This document shows positions 62,865-64,000 of a DNA stretch of 64,000 nucleotides, in pieces. The notes beneath the pieces were generated by a model. It worked only from the letters and a program-made list of their open reading frames with translations, was not told the DNA's origin and searched no databases. Within the stretch, counting starts at the first letter, position 1. Every line of letters begins with the position of its first letter. The stretch covers positions 2,142,001 through 2,206,000 of the forward strand of contig NZ_CP159996.1 of NCBI RefSeq assembly GCF_040703035.1, written 5' to 3'. Source of the stretch: Terribacillus aidingensis. GTDB lineage: Bacteria > Bacillota > Bacilli > Bacillales > Amphibacillaceae. A program made the translations under genes and the position numbers.

Positions 62865-64000
62865 CCAAGAGCCTTTGGCAATCGAATAGAAAAAGTAGTT
62901 CCTTTATTCACTTCACTGCTTACTGTTATCGTTCCGCCATGCGCCTCAACAACATGCTTGACGATCGCGAGACCCAGTCCGGTTCCGCCAGTATTACGGC
63001 TGCGAGCTTTATCGACGCGGTAAAAACGCTCAAATACTCGATCTATTGAATCTTCCGGAATTCCAATACCAGTATCTGTTATCTCGGCAAACACAGCATC
63101 ATTCGATTGTGTTACCTTGAGCTTCACCTTGCCATTTGACGGTGTATAGTTCACAGCATTATTCAGTAAATTGATGACAAGCTGCTTCAGGCGGTCTTCG
63201 TCTCCGCGCATGATAACACTGCCAGGAAGCTCCAGTTCCACTTCGATATTCTTATTGGCTGCATGCTGATCTATCATAGGCATGATGGTATCAACCATAC
63301 TGCTGAAGTCGAGCCTCTCCATCCGCATCTGCAGTTCTTCTTTCTCCAGACGGGAAAGCTCTAGTAAATCCTTCACCAATGCCTGAAGGCGCTGACTTTC
63401 ATTATTGATAATCGTAATAAAGCGCTCTGTAAGCTCCTTATCATCCAAAGCCCCTTCTTCAAGCAATGTTTCGGAAAAACCACGGATGGATGTGAGCGGC
63501 GTTTTCAGTTCATGCGACACATTGGCCACGAAATCCTTCCGCATCTCCTCCACACGCTTCAAATCTGTAATCTCGTAAAAAACGAGTACAGCGCCCTTCA
63601 AATCGTAGGAGTCATTGAATATAGGTGCAGCGACAATTTCGAAGAATCGCTTTTCCTTTTCGCGCTGCAATGTGAAAGCATCACGAACTTTCTCTTCATA
63701 AAGAAAGGCCTCCGAGACAACATGATGGATATTGGTTTGGGATATGGTGTCATGATATACGTGACCTATATAATCCTTGTCCTTGCCTCCGAATACGGAA
63801 AGGAACTTCCTGTTGACCAGATGCACATATCCGCGTTCATCGACTAGCATCAGACCGCTTTCCATGTTATCGATCACCGTTTCAAGCTGATCTTCCTGCA
63901 TCTTCTCCAATAGCTCCAGCTCATGCAGATTGCGCGCAATCTGGTTCACAGAGCGAATCAAGCGTCCGGCATCTCCATAGAAGTTCTCGTAATTCCTTGC
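62861..64000 (-). CDS. phoR: PhoR-type membrane sensor histidine kinase, N-terminus beyond window
   Basis: The frame is open to the right edge (>=379 codons), so the 5' end with the membrane segments is missing. Visible are a HAMP-like end, a PAS domain (VIDNMESGLMLVDERGYVHL … VLVFYEITDLKR), the H-box HELKTPLTSIRGFSETLLEEG, N-box NLLNNAVNYTPSNGKV, G1 DTGIGIPEDSIDRVFERF and G2 GGTGLGLAIVKHVVEAHGG. By position before polA it should be PhoR, sensing phosphate limitation and acting on PhoP (beyond the window). HAMP/PAS domain class is certain, exact identity is by synteny. Confidence 0.93.
   Translation of the reverse strand, partial: ARNYENFYGDAGRLIRSVNQIARNLHELELLEKMQEDQLETVIDNMESGLMLVDERGYVHLVNRKFLSVFGGKDKDYIGHVYHDTISQTNIHHVVSEAFLYEEKVRDAFTLQREKEKRFFEIVAAPIFNDSYDLKGAVLVFYEITDLKRVEEMRKDFVANVSHELKTPLTSIRGFSETLLEEGALDDKELTERFITIINNESQRLQALVKDLLELSRLEKEELQMRMERLDFSSMVDTIMPMIDQHAANKNIEVELELPGSVIMRGDEDRLKQLVINLLNNAVNYTPSNGKVKLKVTQSNDAVFAEITDTGIGIPEDSIDRVFERFYRVDKARSRNTGGTGLGLAIVKHVVEAHGGTITVSSEVNKGTTFSIRLPKALG

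Noticed and set aside
1..64000. CRISPR arrays, rRNA or tRNA genes, intact insertion sequences
   Set aside because: No regularly spaced repeats, no tRNA-like cloverleaf segments and no complete transposase were found on reading.

Overview
The window is chromosomal DNA from a spore-forming, low-GC Gram-positive bacterium of the family Bacillaceae. Evidence is the sporulation genes (gerE, sspI, ytxC), T-box leaders before pheS and thrS, an L20-type leader before infC, strong Shine-Dalgarno sequences, and gene order matching the Bacillus subtilis sdh-uvrC-mutSB-pheST-thrS-dnaBI-polA-phoR region. A genus such as Terribacillus is a guess from overall character only.

Region 1 (1-1.8 kb): an M24 peptidase cut by the window edge, and intact gerE. 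Region 2 (1.8-13.4 kb) is an accessory block lying between two direct copies of a ~361-bp segment (1448-1808 and 13393-13753) that holds the 5' part of gerE and its upstream DNA. It contains a FAD monooxygenase / dehydrogenase-like / MATE exporter operon with a divergent TetR regulator, the tail of a Tn554-type transposon (tnpB end and frameshifted tnpC), an orphan polymorphic-toxin C-terminus with its presumptive broken immunity gene, a broken PH/SHOCT protein, a membrane-anchored DUF4041 plus GIY-YIG protein with the architecture of the SNIPE anti-phage nuclease, a small lipoprotein and an RsbR paralogue. Region 3 (13.4-17 kb) continues the mosaic: truncated gerE copy, a DUF5412-like protein, a tiny membrane protein, lipoprotein and DNA-ligase fragments, and a SAM methyltransferase behind a promoter-proximal intrinsic terminator. 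Region 4 (17-24.4 kb) looks more native but variable: a second RsbR paralogue, a frameshifted SDR, aldehyde dehydrogenase, secreted nuclease, DinB protein, an interrupted peptidase E, and an MBL hydrolase / TetR operon behind two identical-type palindromic operators.

Region 5 (24.4-64 kb) is conserved core, nearly all on the minus strand: sdhCAB; uvrC, trxA, DUF350, mutSB, polX, cvpA, zapA; rnhC and HNH divergent or convergent; pheST; ysgA, sspI, a lytic transglycosylase; ysdC, a dUTPase-like gene, ysdB, a TVP38 protein, ysdA; infC-rpmI-rplT; thrS; ytxC, dnaI, dnaB, nrdR; a fabF with a FapR-like operator; speD, gapB, coaE, mutM, polA and phoR (cut by the right edge).

The most interesting parts are the SNIPE-like nuclease inside a decayed defence/toxin/transposon mosaic flanked by gerE repeats, the attenuator-like leader of the methyltransferase, and the efflux/monooxygenase operon. 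Several genes carry single frameshifts or one in-frame stop, which may be real decay or sequencing errors.
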